Origin: Eriocheir sinensis
Taxonomy: Eukaryota > Arthropoda > Malacostraca > Decapoda > Varunidae
Direction: 5' to 3'
Assembly: GCF_024679095.1 (NCBI RefSeq)
Contig: NC_066563.1
Span: 2,555,428 to 2,619,427 of the forward strand
DNA: 64,000 nucleotides
In this document: positions 40,986 to 54,030 of the stretch, in pieces
How the letters are laid out: each line of letters starts with the position of its first letter
Position numbering within the stretch: the first letter of the stretch is position 1
The notes under the pieces: model-generated
Seen by the model: the letters and a program-made list of their open reading frames with translations, nothing else
What the model was told of the DNA's origin: nothing
Database searches by the model: none
Translations under genes and position numbers: made by a program

Positions 40986-42011
40986 GACGAGGCAAGACAC
41001 AGTATTCCGCCTCCTCAGGACAGGAAATCCCCCGGCTGCCGCATTGGAGTTTTCCGTCAATAAAATTAGTATTGTCTTTTATTACCGTCAATTCACTCTA
41101 GGCGACGGGCGGCGCGACGTCCCCATTGGTGGAGCGGTCATTTGATAAACTACAATTACCTGCCGTGGACACTGAGCCCAATTAAAACACGCTGAAAAAA
41201 GGAAAAGGAACAAAAAAAGTCAAGAACCATGACACTGTGAAGCCATTAAACTGAGGCAGAGATGGACACAAAACGATCAGGATGGGCCCTTAAGGTTGAC
41301 CCTCCGCTGCGTGTAAGGCTGGACACTGAACCTTAACATCTCCAAACTCAACGCCCTTATGGAGTTCACACCGTTGACGTTTTCCCACTTTCCTAAAGTT
41401 TCTTCCACGTGACGAGGCCGCAGTGAAAATCAAGTGTAGAAAAAAAGAGCAATTACCGGTTCGCACAGTCTTCCATTTGAGATTTCGAAATTTCTCAGTA
41501 TAGTTTTCTCATCGTAACAAGAAACAGCTACACGCACGCGCCTCCCGGACCTGCGCAGTGCAAGAAAATTTTGGTGTCTCGCGAGGGGTCAAGGAGAACG
41601 CTGTACGTCTTTAGCTTCTTGTCACACGTTGTCTGTGTCTGTTTGTTTGCCCATCTGTTTGGATGAATGTACGTCAGTCTTTCTGTTCATCTCCTTGCCT
41701 GTCCGTCTGTCTCTGTCCACCTCTGCCTCTCTGAATGTCTGTGTATATACATGTCTGTCTTTGTCTGTTGGCCCTGTCTGTCTGCCTCTTGTTTGTCGGT
41801 TCCAGTTGGTGATAGTGGCGTTGTTAAAATCATGACGACGACAACTAATATGATAATGATGATGATGGTGGTCACTTTCCTTAATGACACAGCTACAAAG
41901 ATATGTATTACGGGACCTCCTCATAAAAATATATCTTTACTAACGGGAGAAGCAATGGCCGTAATATGTCTTCCATTCAAGGTAAAAGTAAAGTCTGGCG
42001 CATCCCTTCGA
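40986..42011. other. single-copy sequence with a TCTG-rich part
   Basis: Mixed sequence is followed at 41630-41800 by degenerate TCTG/CTGT tetranucleotide words like those at 34590-34690. No gene is seen. Confidence 0.5.
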
Positions 42012-42201
<190 letters not shown>

Positions 42202-42320
42202 CTCTCTGTGACGCTTCGGGCGGAAAACAGTTCTTTCTTTTTCTGACGGTCCGCGAATCCCTACGTGTGCAGCTGAGTGTAGAGCGCGCGGCTGCTCACC
42301 TAAAATCACCTAAACCCTGA

Positions 42321-42780
42321 CGCACTGGAGCTCGGCGAGACAAACCTTCCATTCTCTTGTTGAAATATAAACCTGATCTAAGCTAACGACACATGCGACC
42401 TGATCCCACTCCGTCCTCGCTGCCTCAACACAAGGATTCAATACTCACTGGAGCTCGTCGCGACAAACGTTTATTCCCAATCTCTTGGTGAAATACAAAA
42501 TCTGATCCTCAAGCTAGCGACTAATGCGACCTGATCCCTCTCTGTCCTCGCTGCCTCAACACAAGAGATCCAAGACGCAGTGGAGCAAACAATCTGATCT
42601 AAGCTAACGACAAATGCGATCTGATCCTTCTACGTCCTCGCTGCCTCAACACAAGGGATCCAAGACTCACTGGAGCTCGTCGAGTCCTACATCACCAGCG
42701 TCTCGCCAAAATCAACAGGTGATCCTAAGGTGATGACAAATGCGGCCTGATCCCTCTCTGTCCTCGCTCCCCCAACACCG
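42321..42780. repeat. minisatellite, about 4 copies of 90-132 bp
   Basis: CAcTGGAGCtC starts copies at 42323, 42446, 42578 and 42668. Each copy includes TCTGATCcTAAGCTAACGA, then AATGCGACCTGATCC, then GTCCTCGCTGCCTCAACAC. The third copy has lost about 40 bp of the CGACAAAC-CTCTTG-TGAAATA segment. Copies are similar enough to suggest fairly recent duplication. Confidence 0.9.
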
Positions 42781-43417
42781 GCGACCCCCACACCCCCTCC
42801 GCCATTCATCTAGCGGCGGAGGGCAAGCGGCTTCGAGGGAGAAACTGATGCCGCCACTCCTCGGCTTCAACCAAATTTACATAAATCACGCGCAAAGGTT
42901 ATTATGCGCAAATGAATGTGATTATCAGCGTGTGATAAATGAGGAGCTATTTAACAAGTTGAGGAGGTGCATTTGTCAATCCTGGAAGAGAGGCGGTGAT
43001 GAGAGGCAGGAACGAAGGGAAGGAAGGAGGAGAGAGGAGAGGATTGATAGGATGAAAGGCAGATTGTGGGAAAGGGCTGAGCGAGGCGGTGGAGGTGCTG
43101 GCGTGACGGATTTTTTCACCGCGTGGCACGTCGCTATCAGAGAACATCGTGAACGACTCTCCAAAAAAAATACCGACTCATGCTGCCCTCTCAGATGCCT
43201 GCATGCCCGCGATTTCATTCCTTTCAAAATCAGAAGAAAAAGAAAACCAAGGCCGCTTCTTGAACTCGCTAACGGCATCCCTCCAACCGCACATCTCCCC
43301 ACCTTCATCCGTGCATGCCTTCCATTGAGATTCGGAGCCGATCCATCATCCTCCACCTTAACTCCACTTCTTCACTTTTTTTATTAGTGCGAGTAAAGAC
43401 AAGATTTTCGTATGTGC

Positions 43418-43419
<2 letters not shown>
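42781..43419. other. single-copy sequence, no gene called
   Basis: A 215-codon plus-strand frame starts in the minisatellite and runs to 43387. It is Arg-, Glu- and Gly-rich where the DNA is purine-rich (42985-43100), has no domain I recognise, and faces similar-length frames on the other strand. I treat it as a chance opening. Confidence 0.4.
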
Positions 43420-43452
<33 letters not shown>

Positions 43453-43554
43453 TGAATAGGCGTAAGCGGACAGGTGCGGGCGCGCGAACCCAGTGAGAAA
43501 AAGTTCATTGGCTTTTGCATTCCCACGGACATAATAAATAAAGGATGCAATACA

Positions 43555-43639
<85 letters not shown>

Positions 43640-43660
43640 GCACACACACACACACACACA
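43420..43660. repeat. (GT)n, (CT)n and (CA)n microsatellites
   Basis: GT repeats at 43420-43450 are followed after about 107 bp by CT repeats at 43558-43636. A short link and CA repeats at 43641-43660 follow. Confidence 0.96.
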
Positions 43661-44200
43661 TCCAACAATAGCCGTGTGAAGGAGTAAGCAAGAGCCCAAC
43701 GTGGAATTACAAGCAGACACGCATGGCTGATTAAGTTTCTGGGCTGAGGCTTCCCCTGCCATGAGCCACTCCTGCATCTGAGAACAATGGGGGGAGTAAG
43801 GGCCGCGGCTAAGGGAGGGAGACCTAGTAAAAGGCAAGACGGAGTACGAAAGGATAAGTGAAAATAAAATAAAAGAGAAGCATAATAGTCCACGATTCAG
43901 CATAAAGAGCAAAGGATACGAGATGCGATGAGAAGAGAATGAAGGAAGAGAAGGAAAACTGAGCAGGGATAAAAGAGAAAATGGGAGAGTGGAGAATGGA
44001 CAACAGGAAAAAAAAAGCACGGAGAGAAAAAAAACGTGGTGAAGGCATGCATGATAATAATGATAAGAACACAAGGAAGAACAGACAGGCGGAAGATATA
44101 ATAATAAAAGAACAAAGAAGATACAAACGAGCGTAGTAAGTGGAGTCTATAATAACTAAAGTAATAATAAAAATAATAATAATAACAATAACAATAAAAA
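43661..44200. other. purine-rich single-copy sequence, no gene seen
   Basis: From 43790 the plus strand is A+G biased. Frames on the minus strand are Phe/Ser/Leu-rich for that reason. Confidence 0.5.
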
Positions 44201-45250
<1,050 letters not shown>

Positions 45251-46794
45251 ACAAAATCACATCCTCGTTTGAGCCTCAGCCCCTCACAGCACTCACTTGA
45301 CGGTGCCTTCCAAGCGGTGCAATTTTCCCAGCGTCAATAAGGAAGCGTGTTTGGGGCCATCAGGTGTAATTATGCACAAAGAATGGCTCGTTCCAACCCT
45401 CATCTCCCTGCCATGGCCTTGAAATAACAAACACAGACGCACGCACGCACACATCAGCACAAACACAGTTCCCACCTAGACACTACCCAAAACTTCACAG
45501 GACGACTACGAGTTTTCACTGGACTGGATTTCTTTTTCTTCTTCTTCTTTTCCGTTTTCTTCCTTGTTTTTTTTTTTTTTTTCTCTTCTCTTCTTTTTTG
45601 TTTCGTGTTCATCGTCGCCACCTTCTCCTTTTCTGCGCCATTCCCTCAGCCTACGTGCTCTCTCCCCTTCGCCGGCCACTATAATCTGCCCGCCACTCTC
45701 CGTCCCACTCTCGCTCCACCTTGCACGTCCTCAAGGCAGCTCCACAAGTCAAGGTCAGCCTCGCCTCCCCTCTCGTCGACGCAGTGCTTCCCACACGCTA
45801 TATTTGGGGCATTACCTTCATAACTAAGGCGGAATGGCGCTTTAGATAAGGGCAGTCACCTTTGTCGCGCGGGAGGAGGTGAATCAGGGACGGAATACAT
45901 GAATGACATCAATCCCGCGTACAATAACCGGTGGACGACACTAATGGAGGATTAACATACCCTTCCAATGGCCAGCATAACCTGACAGCGGTGCGTCGCC
46001 TTTCAAGCAGAGGTTGACACATAATCGCCGCGGAATCTCTAAGCCGCTGCGGACACTCGGCCTCGACCGGAGCGGCGGGTAAGCGATGGACTGGCGCAAA
46101 CTGACTATGCAACTGCCGTACATCTTGTGGCATGAAAGATGGTTATCGGGTCACTGTCGTCAGAGCACACGATTCAGAGGATGCTGCCTGTGACGGCCAA
46201 GGCTCTTCTTACAGCAGCAGACCAACCTTTAATCTCTCTGAATGTAATGGTTCACAAAATGGAAATAAAATGTAAATACTGATAGGAGTTACAATAATTC
46301 CAAGCAAAAGGATCGTACATATGATACATTAATTCAGTTTAAAGGAGAATAAATAGGAATAAAAGAAAAGCTGCCTCCTCCTTCTCCTCCTCCTCCTCCG
46401 TTGCGCATCAGTGGGCAAGAAAGTGCGTTTTTTCATTGTTCCTTTTTTGCGAGTGTTCTGGGCAAGTGCATAGGAAGCAGGACTGCCTCAGGAGAAGAAA
46501 GAGGAGGAGGAGGAGGGAAGGGGGCCGTGGAGCGGATAGGGATGGAGGGATGGGAGAGAGTGGGAGGGACTGGAGGAAGTGGACAGGGCGGAGGGGTGAG
46601 AGGGAACAGATGGAGTGAAGGGAACAGAAGGGATCGGAGAGGAGAGTCGAAATTTAGATTAGCAATTAGCCTCAAGTGACGTGGGAGGATTGGGAGGTGA
46701 GGAACCGACCGGCGGAGGTGAAGCAGATTGATTACTTACACGAAGCTTGAGTCAGGTAAGTCATGCAGCGTAGAGCGTAAAATATTGGCGCGTC
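45251..46794. other. mostly single-copy sequence, no gene seen
   Basis: A T-rich run lies at 45530-45600, a GC-rich CpG-containing patch at about 46000-46100 and a purine-rich part at 46490-46640. None of the frames has a domain. Confidence 0.45.
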
Positions 46795-46833
<39 letters not shown>

Positions 46834-46969
46834 AGACACACACCGGGGTCAAAACATAGTGAGCGCAGAAAGTATACACATTTTCCGAGTGCATTCGACA
46901 ATTATACAAATGACGGGACATTACAATCATAGTGTGTTTGGTATACCACAACCAGTTAAATAATCAAGT

Positions 46970-47046
<77 letters not shown>
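46795..47046. repeat. two (CA)n microsatellites
   Basis: CA tracts lie at 46795-46829 and 46972-47046, with about 140 bp of single-copy sequence between them. Confidence 0.97.
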
Positions 47047-47048
<2 letters not shown>

Positions 47049-48364
47049 CGCAACGTTTGATGCAAAACGTCGGTGGCTTTCAAATGAATCTCGCCCGGAC
47101 AGCCCACGGCCAAGAGCGATTGTTCAGCCACACAACGTATAATCACGGCGTCCCTGCCCACCCTCGCCGCCGAAATTATTCTTATTATTCTCCCTCGTCT
47201 TGGTTTCTATGTTTGCAGAGAAAATCGTATTACTGTAAAGTGAGAACGTTGCGCAAAAAAAAGGCCCCTAACCAACTTGCTGCGCATAAATGTTGCGTTA
47301 AAGCTCAATAAATGAAAGTGTAGGTAGCCTGGCGGTAAAGGAAATGAAGAGTGTTATCACAAAATTTATACCAGGTCTCCGCCGCCTCCTGCTCCTTCTC
47401 CCTCCCTCCTTCCCTCCCTCCTCCCTAAACAGGTATATCCAATTAAGCCGCCAACAAATGACAATAACAAATCTAGAAATAGTCATTACGGTGGAATGTG
47501 TAAAATCTCGGAGGATAATGGTCGGATAACAATACAAATAGAACACAGCTTTGTAATTAGCGAACCTCCCGCCTCGAGAGTTATGGATTTAATTGGAGGA
47601 TTATGCTCGACCGACTCAACTTACGACCACTGTTTTCACAATTGTAAGACTCCTCCGTCAGATCACATCCTGGGCGTCCGCAGACACCCGCCCGCGCCGA
47701 ATTAATGCCCCATCACCCCTGACAAACTGGGGGAGGAGGGCCGCGACCTGGGCCACCCCTCCGCCGCGGCCTGGGTGATGGCGCCCTGAGCTTCTACGGG
47801 TAAAATCATCAGCGGCACCAGACGGAACACCTGCTCCACTCCCTAAAAAGGCCACTTCCATCCTCGCTTGTCTCAAGGATATATAGACGGGGAGATTACG
47901 GGGCTCAAATGCTACGAAAAAAAGCCACCCTTTTAATTAAAACAAATCCGAATCTACACAGACGTATGGTTCTGCAGAGCGAAAAAACAGCGCCATGTAT
48001 CTTGGTCAGGGATGAAGGAGGAAGATGAGCCTTTGTGTCCGCGCGGGGAGAGGGAAGGAGCGAGGTGCTTGTCCATGCCGCGGCCGACAAGCAACTCCAC
48101 AACTCCCCCGCGGGTGCGTCTTAGCGGGAGTTGGGGGCCGAGGTAGCAAGGGGTCCTGGAGGAGACATTGTTGATTCCGCCTCAGTCTCCCCGGCCGGTG
48201 TAATGGACAATTAGGAAGGCTGGTTAATGATCCGAGGGTGAACTACGACAGGGCACACGGCTAACTGGCACGCTGATTCCTCCCTGCCTCCCCAACACAC
48301 GCTCCAGACTTTTTTTTTTCTTCCTCCTGTGTGCTTTCATCTACCTGGACTTTCCCTTTCTTTC
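47047..48364. other. single-copy sequence, possible conserved non-coding DNA
   Basis: This is repeat-free sequence of balanced composition. Positions 47500-47830 and 48080-48290 mix GC-rich words with AATTAG/TAATTG-type cores, for example TTGTAATTAGCG near 47550 and GGACAATTAGG near 48206. No exon or RNA gene is seen. It is a candidate for cross-species conservation checks. Confidence 0.3.
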
Positions 48365-48480
48365 TTTCAAATTTCTTCCCCCTTCGTTTATTTCTCCTTT
48401 AATTTGCTTCATTTTTTGTTTCATATTTCTTACTCCTTCGTACATTTATCTTCTAATTTGCTTTCATTTATTTATTTATT
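48365..48480. repeat. two-copy T-rich tandem duplication, 54 bp
   Basis: A block beginning TTTCAaATTTCTTcC, with CCTTCGTtTATTT and AATTTGCTT inside, occurs at 48365 and 48419. Confidence 0.75.
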
Positions 48481-49099
48481 TTTCAAGGGCGTTTCATATA
48501 TATTCATTATGTACCTCGTCTTCAGTTCCATTTCCTATTCTGCTTCTGTTTCATGTCAACTTTTCTCCTTTTCTTCCATTCCTTCCTCGTCATACCTCCA
48601 GATGTGAGACCCGATGGGGGTGGGGGAGGAGGAAGAGATGGGAGGCAGCCAGTCAGGACGTGTAAAATATAGCTTACTGGAGGCAATCAAAATTACAACT
48701 CGCAAGAATGCTTATGAAGGCGACCTGTATAAAGCAGTGCGGGAAGAACGAACGAGTGGGTGGTTGCCGGGGATGATAAAGATGGAGGACGAGGTACTTA
48801 CAGGACTTCGAAGTGGGTATTCAGCTCGTCTCGCTCAGATTTTGCGCGTTTGTGCGGGTGTTCCTCGTGCATTAATTTCCTCTCGCTGGTGTTCCGGCAC
48901 GCCAAGCAACAATCTGGCGCGCCCCGGGCATGCACTTCTCCCCCCGCGAAGTATGAGAGGCACGGGCGGCGGGGCGTACTCGTGAGTCCCAAATACGAGG
49001 GCGGTGTAATAAATTGGGAAGCCGCGCCTGCTGAAAATGTGAGATGTTTTTGGTTCCCGGAATGAAGTTGAGACGGAACAGAACTGAACCGTCTCTCTC
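48481..49099. other. single-copy sequence, no gene called
   Basis: A 123-codon plus-strand frame at 48614-48985 has a varied composition, but its second half is matched by open frames on the other strand. It has no recognisable domain and no supporting splice or start context. Confidence 0.4.
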
Positions 49100-49900
49100 A
49101 TCCTGGCCCACACACGATGGCAGGCGGACGCGGGAGGCCAAGGGCAGGAGGGAGGGCGGGAAGGGAAGGGAGGGACTAGGAAATGAAAGAAGAGAGAAAC
49201 AAGGGGAAGGAAAGAGAAGAGGGGGGGAAAGGAATGAAGAGAAACAGAGTGAGAAGGAACAAATGAAAGTCAAGAGGAAAGGAGGGAAAGGAAGGGAGGG
49301 ACAAGGTAAGAATAGAAGGAGAAATGGAGACAAGTGGTGGAAAGAGGGAAGGAGGGAAGGGACAAGGAGAGGAAAGAAGATAGAGGGAGGGATGAGGAAC
49401 ACGGGAAAGGAAGGAGGGAAGGAGTAAAGAGAAGGGAGAGACAAGGAAAGGAAAGAAGAGATATAGAGGAGGGAGGAGGAACAACGGATGAGAAAAGGGA
49501 ATGGGGAAAAGGGAAGGAAGGAACGAGTATAGTAGAGGAATAAGGGAGGGAGGGAGAGAGAAGGAACAAGGGATGAAAATAATGGGAAAAAAAAGGAGGG
49601 AGAAGAGGAGAGGGAGAAGAGGAGGAACAATGAGAGGAAATGTGGAAAAAACAAAGAAGGGAGTTGGGAGGAAAAAGTAAATGCAGGAAGAGATATAAGG
49701 GAGGATGAACCGAGGAGAGAAAATTAAAGAAAATGAAGAAAAGAGGAAGGAAGAAGGAACAAGAATGGATGAAGAAGGATAAATGAACCAGAGAACAGGG
49801 AAGCGGAGGGATAAGGAAAAGGAGGTAGAAATATAAGGGGAAATATAATGATAGATAATATGGATAAGGTCGTCGGTAATACGGATAAAAGCTAATAAAC
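49100..49900. repeat. polypurine domain, about 0.8 kb
   Basis: The plus strand is almost entirely A and G, with GGGA, GGAA and GAAG words. The word GACAAGG recurs near 49300, 49361 and 49440, suggesting degenerate tandem growth. The 242- and 260-codon minus-strand frames are Ser/Phe/Leu/Pro-rich products of this bias. Confidence 0.85.
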
Positions 49901-50351
49901 ACATTAATTCATGACTGGGTTCAGCGTCATTGTAACAACAGCATGCGGAGAAGAAACAACGAAATAAAGAATGGGAATCCTACTATTAAATTAAAGGGAA
50001 AAAAAGTTAAAACAAAAAAAAAGAAATAAAAGGTAATATATATAGAAGCAAATGAAAAAAAAAGCACCCACACCCACACACACACACCCACACACCCACA
50101 CCCACAGAATATTTATTTTAGTAACACACCTGCAGGAGCCCACCGCCTCGCCCCTCCCACACCTGTCCTCCAGCCGGGAAACGTACCTGAAGGAAGGAAA
50201 ATATTGTAGTTAAAAATGTTATCCCGACGAAAAAAGGTAAATAAGTGCAAAGTCTAGAAGTATTAAAAAAAAAGGGAACTGCATATTTTCTTTTTATGAT
50301 GAGAAACTAAAAAAAAATAAACCTCGGTCCTACATAATCCACCTCCTACAA
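49901..50351. other. A-rich single-copy sequence with a CCCACA run
   Basis: A runs are frequent. A (CCCACA)-type run lies at 50066-50106. No gene is seen. Confidence 0.5.
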
Positions 50352-50352
50352 C

Positions 50353-50412
<60 letters not shown>
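50352..50412. repeat. (CA)n microsatellite
   Basis: This is a pure CA tract of about 61 bp. Confidence 0.98.
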
Positions 50413-50413
<1 letters not shown>

Positions 50414-51006
50414 TTTTTCCCATCTTAGGTAAAAAGAGACCACACAGGCAGGCCCACATGGCAAGCCAGACGCACCCAGGGCAGCGAGGGACACGATATG
50501 AACAGACGGGAAGAGGGAAGGGGAGGCGAAAGGAATGGAAGAGGGTATGATAGGAAGGATGGAAGGAGGAAATAGCAGGAGGGAAAAGAAGAAGGGAATG
50601 GTAGATGGGAAAGGTAGGAGGGAATGGTAGGAAGGAATGGTAGGAGGGAATGGTTGGAGCAGACAGACACAGCAAGTAATGGAAAATGAGAGAAAACTTG
50701 AGAAAACACTGACTAAAAGAAATATGAAAAGACCAACTGAAGGAAGGGAAACTAGAGGGAATGAAAGGGAACTATAAGAGCAGACGGTAACACAACGAAA
50801 TAAAAACAAATTAAAGAAACTGAAGAGATGCATGATTCGGACATGTAGCTAAAAATAACAAAGATAAAGAGGAAAATTGAAGGAGTGTAAGTTTACTGAT
50901 AATTCAACCGAAATAAAGTGTAAACAGTAAACTCATAATGGTAAAAGAAAAGGAGAAAGGAAAGAATGGCAAGGCAGTTGAGGGAAGAAAGAAGCACATA
51001 CAGTGG
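50413..51006. other. purine-rich sequence with GGAATGGTA words, no gene seen
   Basis: Positions 50500-50665 contain a loose tandem of AGGAgGGAATGGT-type words. The minus-strand frames reflect the purine bias. Confidence 0.55.
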
Positions 51007-51370
51007 AGTCAGGCTGAGACATGCAGGTCGCCCAGGTAAAGAATTAGTGTCAGGTGCCCCGTTCATACCCTCAGCACCAGTCACGGATCAGGTGGTGGAT
51101 ACTAGGTGAGCACAGGTGAGACAAGCATGAACACAGGTGAGGGAAGAACATGTGCACAATAGTCAAGCTGGGAGCATGGAGAAGAACGATAGCCAGGTGT
51201 CCCTCTTACATCACTAACACCCTTGATCAGCGAAGGAACAGGTGAAGGATACTAAGCGAGCACAGGTGAGGCAGGATCACGAACACACACAGTCAGGCTG
51301 GAACACACGGGTCGCCCAGGTAAAGAAGGCTCGCCAGGTGTCCCTCTCACACCCTCAATACCCTAATTTG
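51007..51370. repeat. minisatellite, about 3 copies of 130-154 bp
   Basis: AGTCAGGCTG-like words start copies at 51007, 51161 and 51291. Shared words within the unit are GTCGCCCAGGTAAAGAA, CCAGGTGTCCCTCT, GGATACTAgGTGAGCACAGG and CACAGGTGAGG. Confidence 0.85.
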
Positions 51371-51598
51371 GCGACGATGTTTGAATGATTGCGCAAAAAT
51401 AAATGATAAACTTCAACATATATTCTCTATTATGCTCCACACTCAACACACCGCTGAACTTAAATGATATATGGAACAAAAATAGCGAGGACAAATTTCC
51501 TCCTTCAAAAAATGGTTATCTTATTCGCGTATAAATGTATTTACAAACAAATATCCAAGAATAAAATATCTTCTTTTAAAAACTTGAAGGTGATATAA

Positions 51599-51830
51599 CT
51601 GATTATTGCCTAGCCTTCTTCTAAGCTGGCTATTTTTCGGGATTAACTTGAGTGCAGTCAGTTTCCCTTGACACAAACAAGGCAGTGATGGTTCCTAATA
51701 TCACTGAACCTAATTGACACTGATTAATGATTACCCTCCTTAACGGGCGGCATTTTTCTTAGGTTAACTTAAGCACAGTTTATCTTCTTCCCACAAACAA
51801 GACAATGAAAGTCGCCAAACCTCCTGAAAT
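51599..51830. repeat. two-copy tandem duplication, about 121 bp
   Basis: A block starting TGATTAtTGA and containing ATTTTTC-GG-TTAACTT and ACACAAACAAGgCA occurs at 51600 and again at 51721 with moderate divergence. Confidence 0.8.
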
Positions 51831-52824
51831 GGGCAAGGCGGGGCAACCTATAGAGGCACGACATCGAAGGTTTCTTTCATCTTTTTATAACAAAGAGCAA
51901 CGGCCTTGAGGAGACTCCGGCCGCTGACAGTAATGGTGAGAAATGAGGGGAGATGAAGCGTGTCTGGGAGACCGGCCAAAGATCACCACGGGCCTGACAA
52001 ATGGAAATGGTGACAGTCGTAATTGTGACATCGCGGGAAGGGGCGGCGATTCACCAATACACGGACAGGTGGGAACACAAAGGGGCGGGGTAGGTGTGGT
52101 TCCTCCGGGGCGTGGGTCCTGTCATGTCGCGGTTGTGGTTTGATAGAGTTATACCTCCTTTTTAAGGGACGAGTAAACAAACAAGTGTGAAGAAAATGTC
52201 ACCATACAAATACTATTGCTATGATTATCGTTCAGTCTATAACAGTAACTCAAAACTGTCTGAAGGTAAGGACATTTTTAATGGAGATTTACACAAAAAG
52301 ATTGGAGACACGCAGACGTCATCATGCTGTTGTTTTACTTGATATTATCATCGAACTTAAAAAAAGGCACCCAGTGCTATACTTATTAAACCAAATGATA
52401 ATATTATAATGACACAGTTACGAGGATTTTTTTCTATAATCTGTCTCTTATTACCTTTCCAGGATCGAGAAAAGTGATTCATTTAAAGACTTTCGAATTG
52501 AAAATAAGGATATTGCTTGTTAAGATAAAATGAGTAGGCTGCATACCTATACGAAAAACGAAACGGTGAAATACTAAGTCTTCCCAGTGACCAGCTCATT
52601 GGCATTCCCCCAGCCGCGGCGCGTCATCAGTCACCATCAGCACATCAACGCGGCGAGGCGGCGGGGGGAGAGGCTGCAAGGAGGGGGGAGGACGGGCGCT
52701 TGCGGGGTGGCGAGTCACTACTTCTGGAGACGGTAAACACAGAACGAGACGCCGAAACAACCGCCTCCGAATGCACAAGGTCTGTATTCAGCTGATTCGT
52801 TGCACATGGGTGAATTTAAGAGTT

Positions 52825-52827
<3 letters not shown>
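51831..52827. other. single-copy sequence, no gene seen
   Basis: Mixed sequence with AT-rich and GC-rich parts covers this stretch. A GC-rich patch lies at 52610-52710. No recognisable coding or RNA feature is present. Confidence 0.45.

Positions 52828-52887
<60 letters not shown>
52828..52887. repeat. (GT)n microsatellite
   Basis: This pure GT tract of about 60 bp is followed by degenerate TCTG/TGTC words to about 53030. Confidence 0.97.
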
Positions 52888-52888
<1 letters not shown>

Positions 52889-53030
52889 CATTGTTCTATT
52901 TATTCATCTGTGTGCCTTGATGTCTGCCTCTTTGTCTGTGTATGTGCCTGCAACTGTTTGGTTCTGCATACTTGATTTATTTCTCCATCTGTGTGTCTCC
53001 CTGTCTGCATGTCTGTGTATTTATCTGTTA

Positions 53031-53789
53031 CGCTCTGAGTCTACACACAACACAAGCAAAGGTGCGAAACAAAAAGACAAAAAAGGGACTAAACAAAACA
53101 AAACAAAAATTCTGTAAGGATGATAAGAACTAAGTAATCAAAGAAAAGAAACAAAGAACGTAAGGTTAGTGAGGAAGAAGAGAGCTTCGGAGGAGGGGCG
53201 GCCGGAAGCTAGGTAAAGCCAGGTAATACTGAGGTAATGAGGATAGATGGGAGGCTCAGTGCCTGACCACGGATTACTGCCACCTCTCCGCTCTGAATGC
53301 GTAATGGGGACGCGAGGGAAGGGGACGGAGAACGAGAGGAGAGGAGAAAAAAACGAGAAGAGATGAGAAAAAATATATATACAAGTAAAATGGGACAAAA
53401 CACAGGGATAGTGTGTCTCAAGTTAATGAAAAACTGAGTTACGAAAATGAGAAAAATAATGGCTAACCAAAAAATATTACAGTTTCATGAAACGAGGCAA
53501 AACAGAAGGAAGGAAAAATCTGCAAAAATAATGAATTTGATACGAAAAATAACAGGTTTTTCCCTCTCCTTTTCCCTCTCTCTCTCTCCCTCTCTCGTAG
53601 ACACTCATGATTAGCATATGATGGGAAGGATATGCAAGAACACTACAATTTATATACCAAACAGTCTTCAACAATATCATGCTTAAAGAAAAGAACAACT
53701 GCGCTTTCCCAACAACTTCCTGCTCATTAATAGCATCGCCACACTGGCATGATGGAGGCTTCCCTTGATGGCTGGGGGCAGGAATGGAA
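53031..53789. other. single-copy A-rich sequence, no gene seen
   Basis: A-rich and purine-leaning sequence with AAAACA words at 53090-53106 and a small CT tract at 53577-53597. No gene is seen. Confidence 0.5.
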
Positions 53790-54030
53790 ATAGTCTTAAT
53801 AAACGAGAGAATATGGAAGAAAAGGGAAAGAGGAAGCGGGGAAAAGAGAACGATATGTAATAGAGATGGAGAGGTAATGCATGAGGAAGAAAGGAAGGAG
53901 GGAGGTAAGGAAGTCTTGATAAATTAGAGACATAGGAGAGAGAGGAAAAGGGAAAAGTGGAAAGCGTGGAGGGTGTGCAATAGGAAGGCGAGGGTTGATA
54001 CGCGAGGAGAAAGAGATGAAGAAAGAGGGT
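53790..54030. repeat. two-copy purine-rich tandem duplication, about 120 bp
   Basis: AGTCTTaATAAA-GAGAGA occurs near 53792 and, with changes, near 53912. GGAAAAG and GAAGAAAG words follow in phase. The surrounding 53780-54200 is purine-rich throughout. Confidence 0.65.

Noticed and set aside
42740..43387. 215-codon plus-strand frame
   Set aside because: It starts inside a minisatellite, crosses purine-rich sequence, shows no domain, and is opposed by 126-codon and shorter frames on the other strand.
48614..48985. 123-codon plus-strand frame with varied residues
   Set aside because: It has no domain, no start context and no splice evidence. The GC-rich half is open on both strands.
48872..49904. 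Minus-strand frames of 242 and 260 codons
   Set aside because: They are Ser/Phe/Leu/Pro products of the polypurine domain and overlap each other in different frames.
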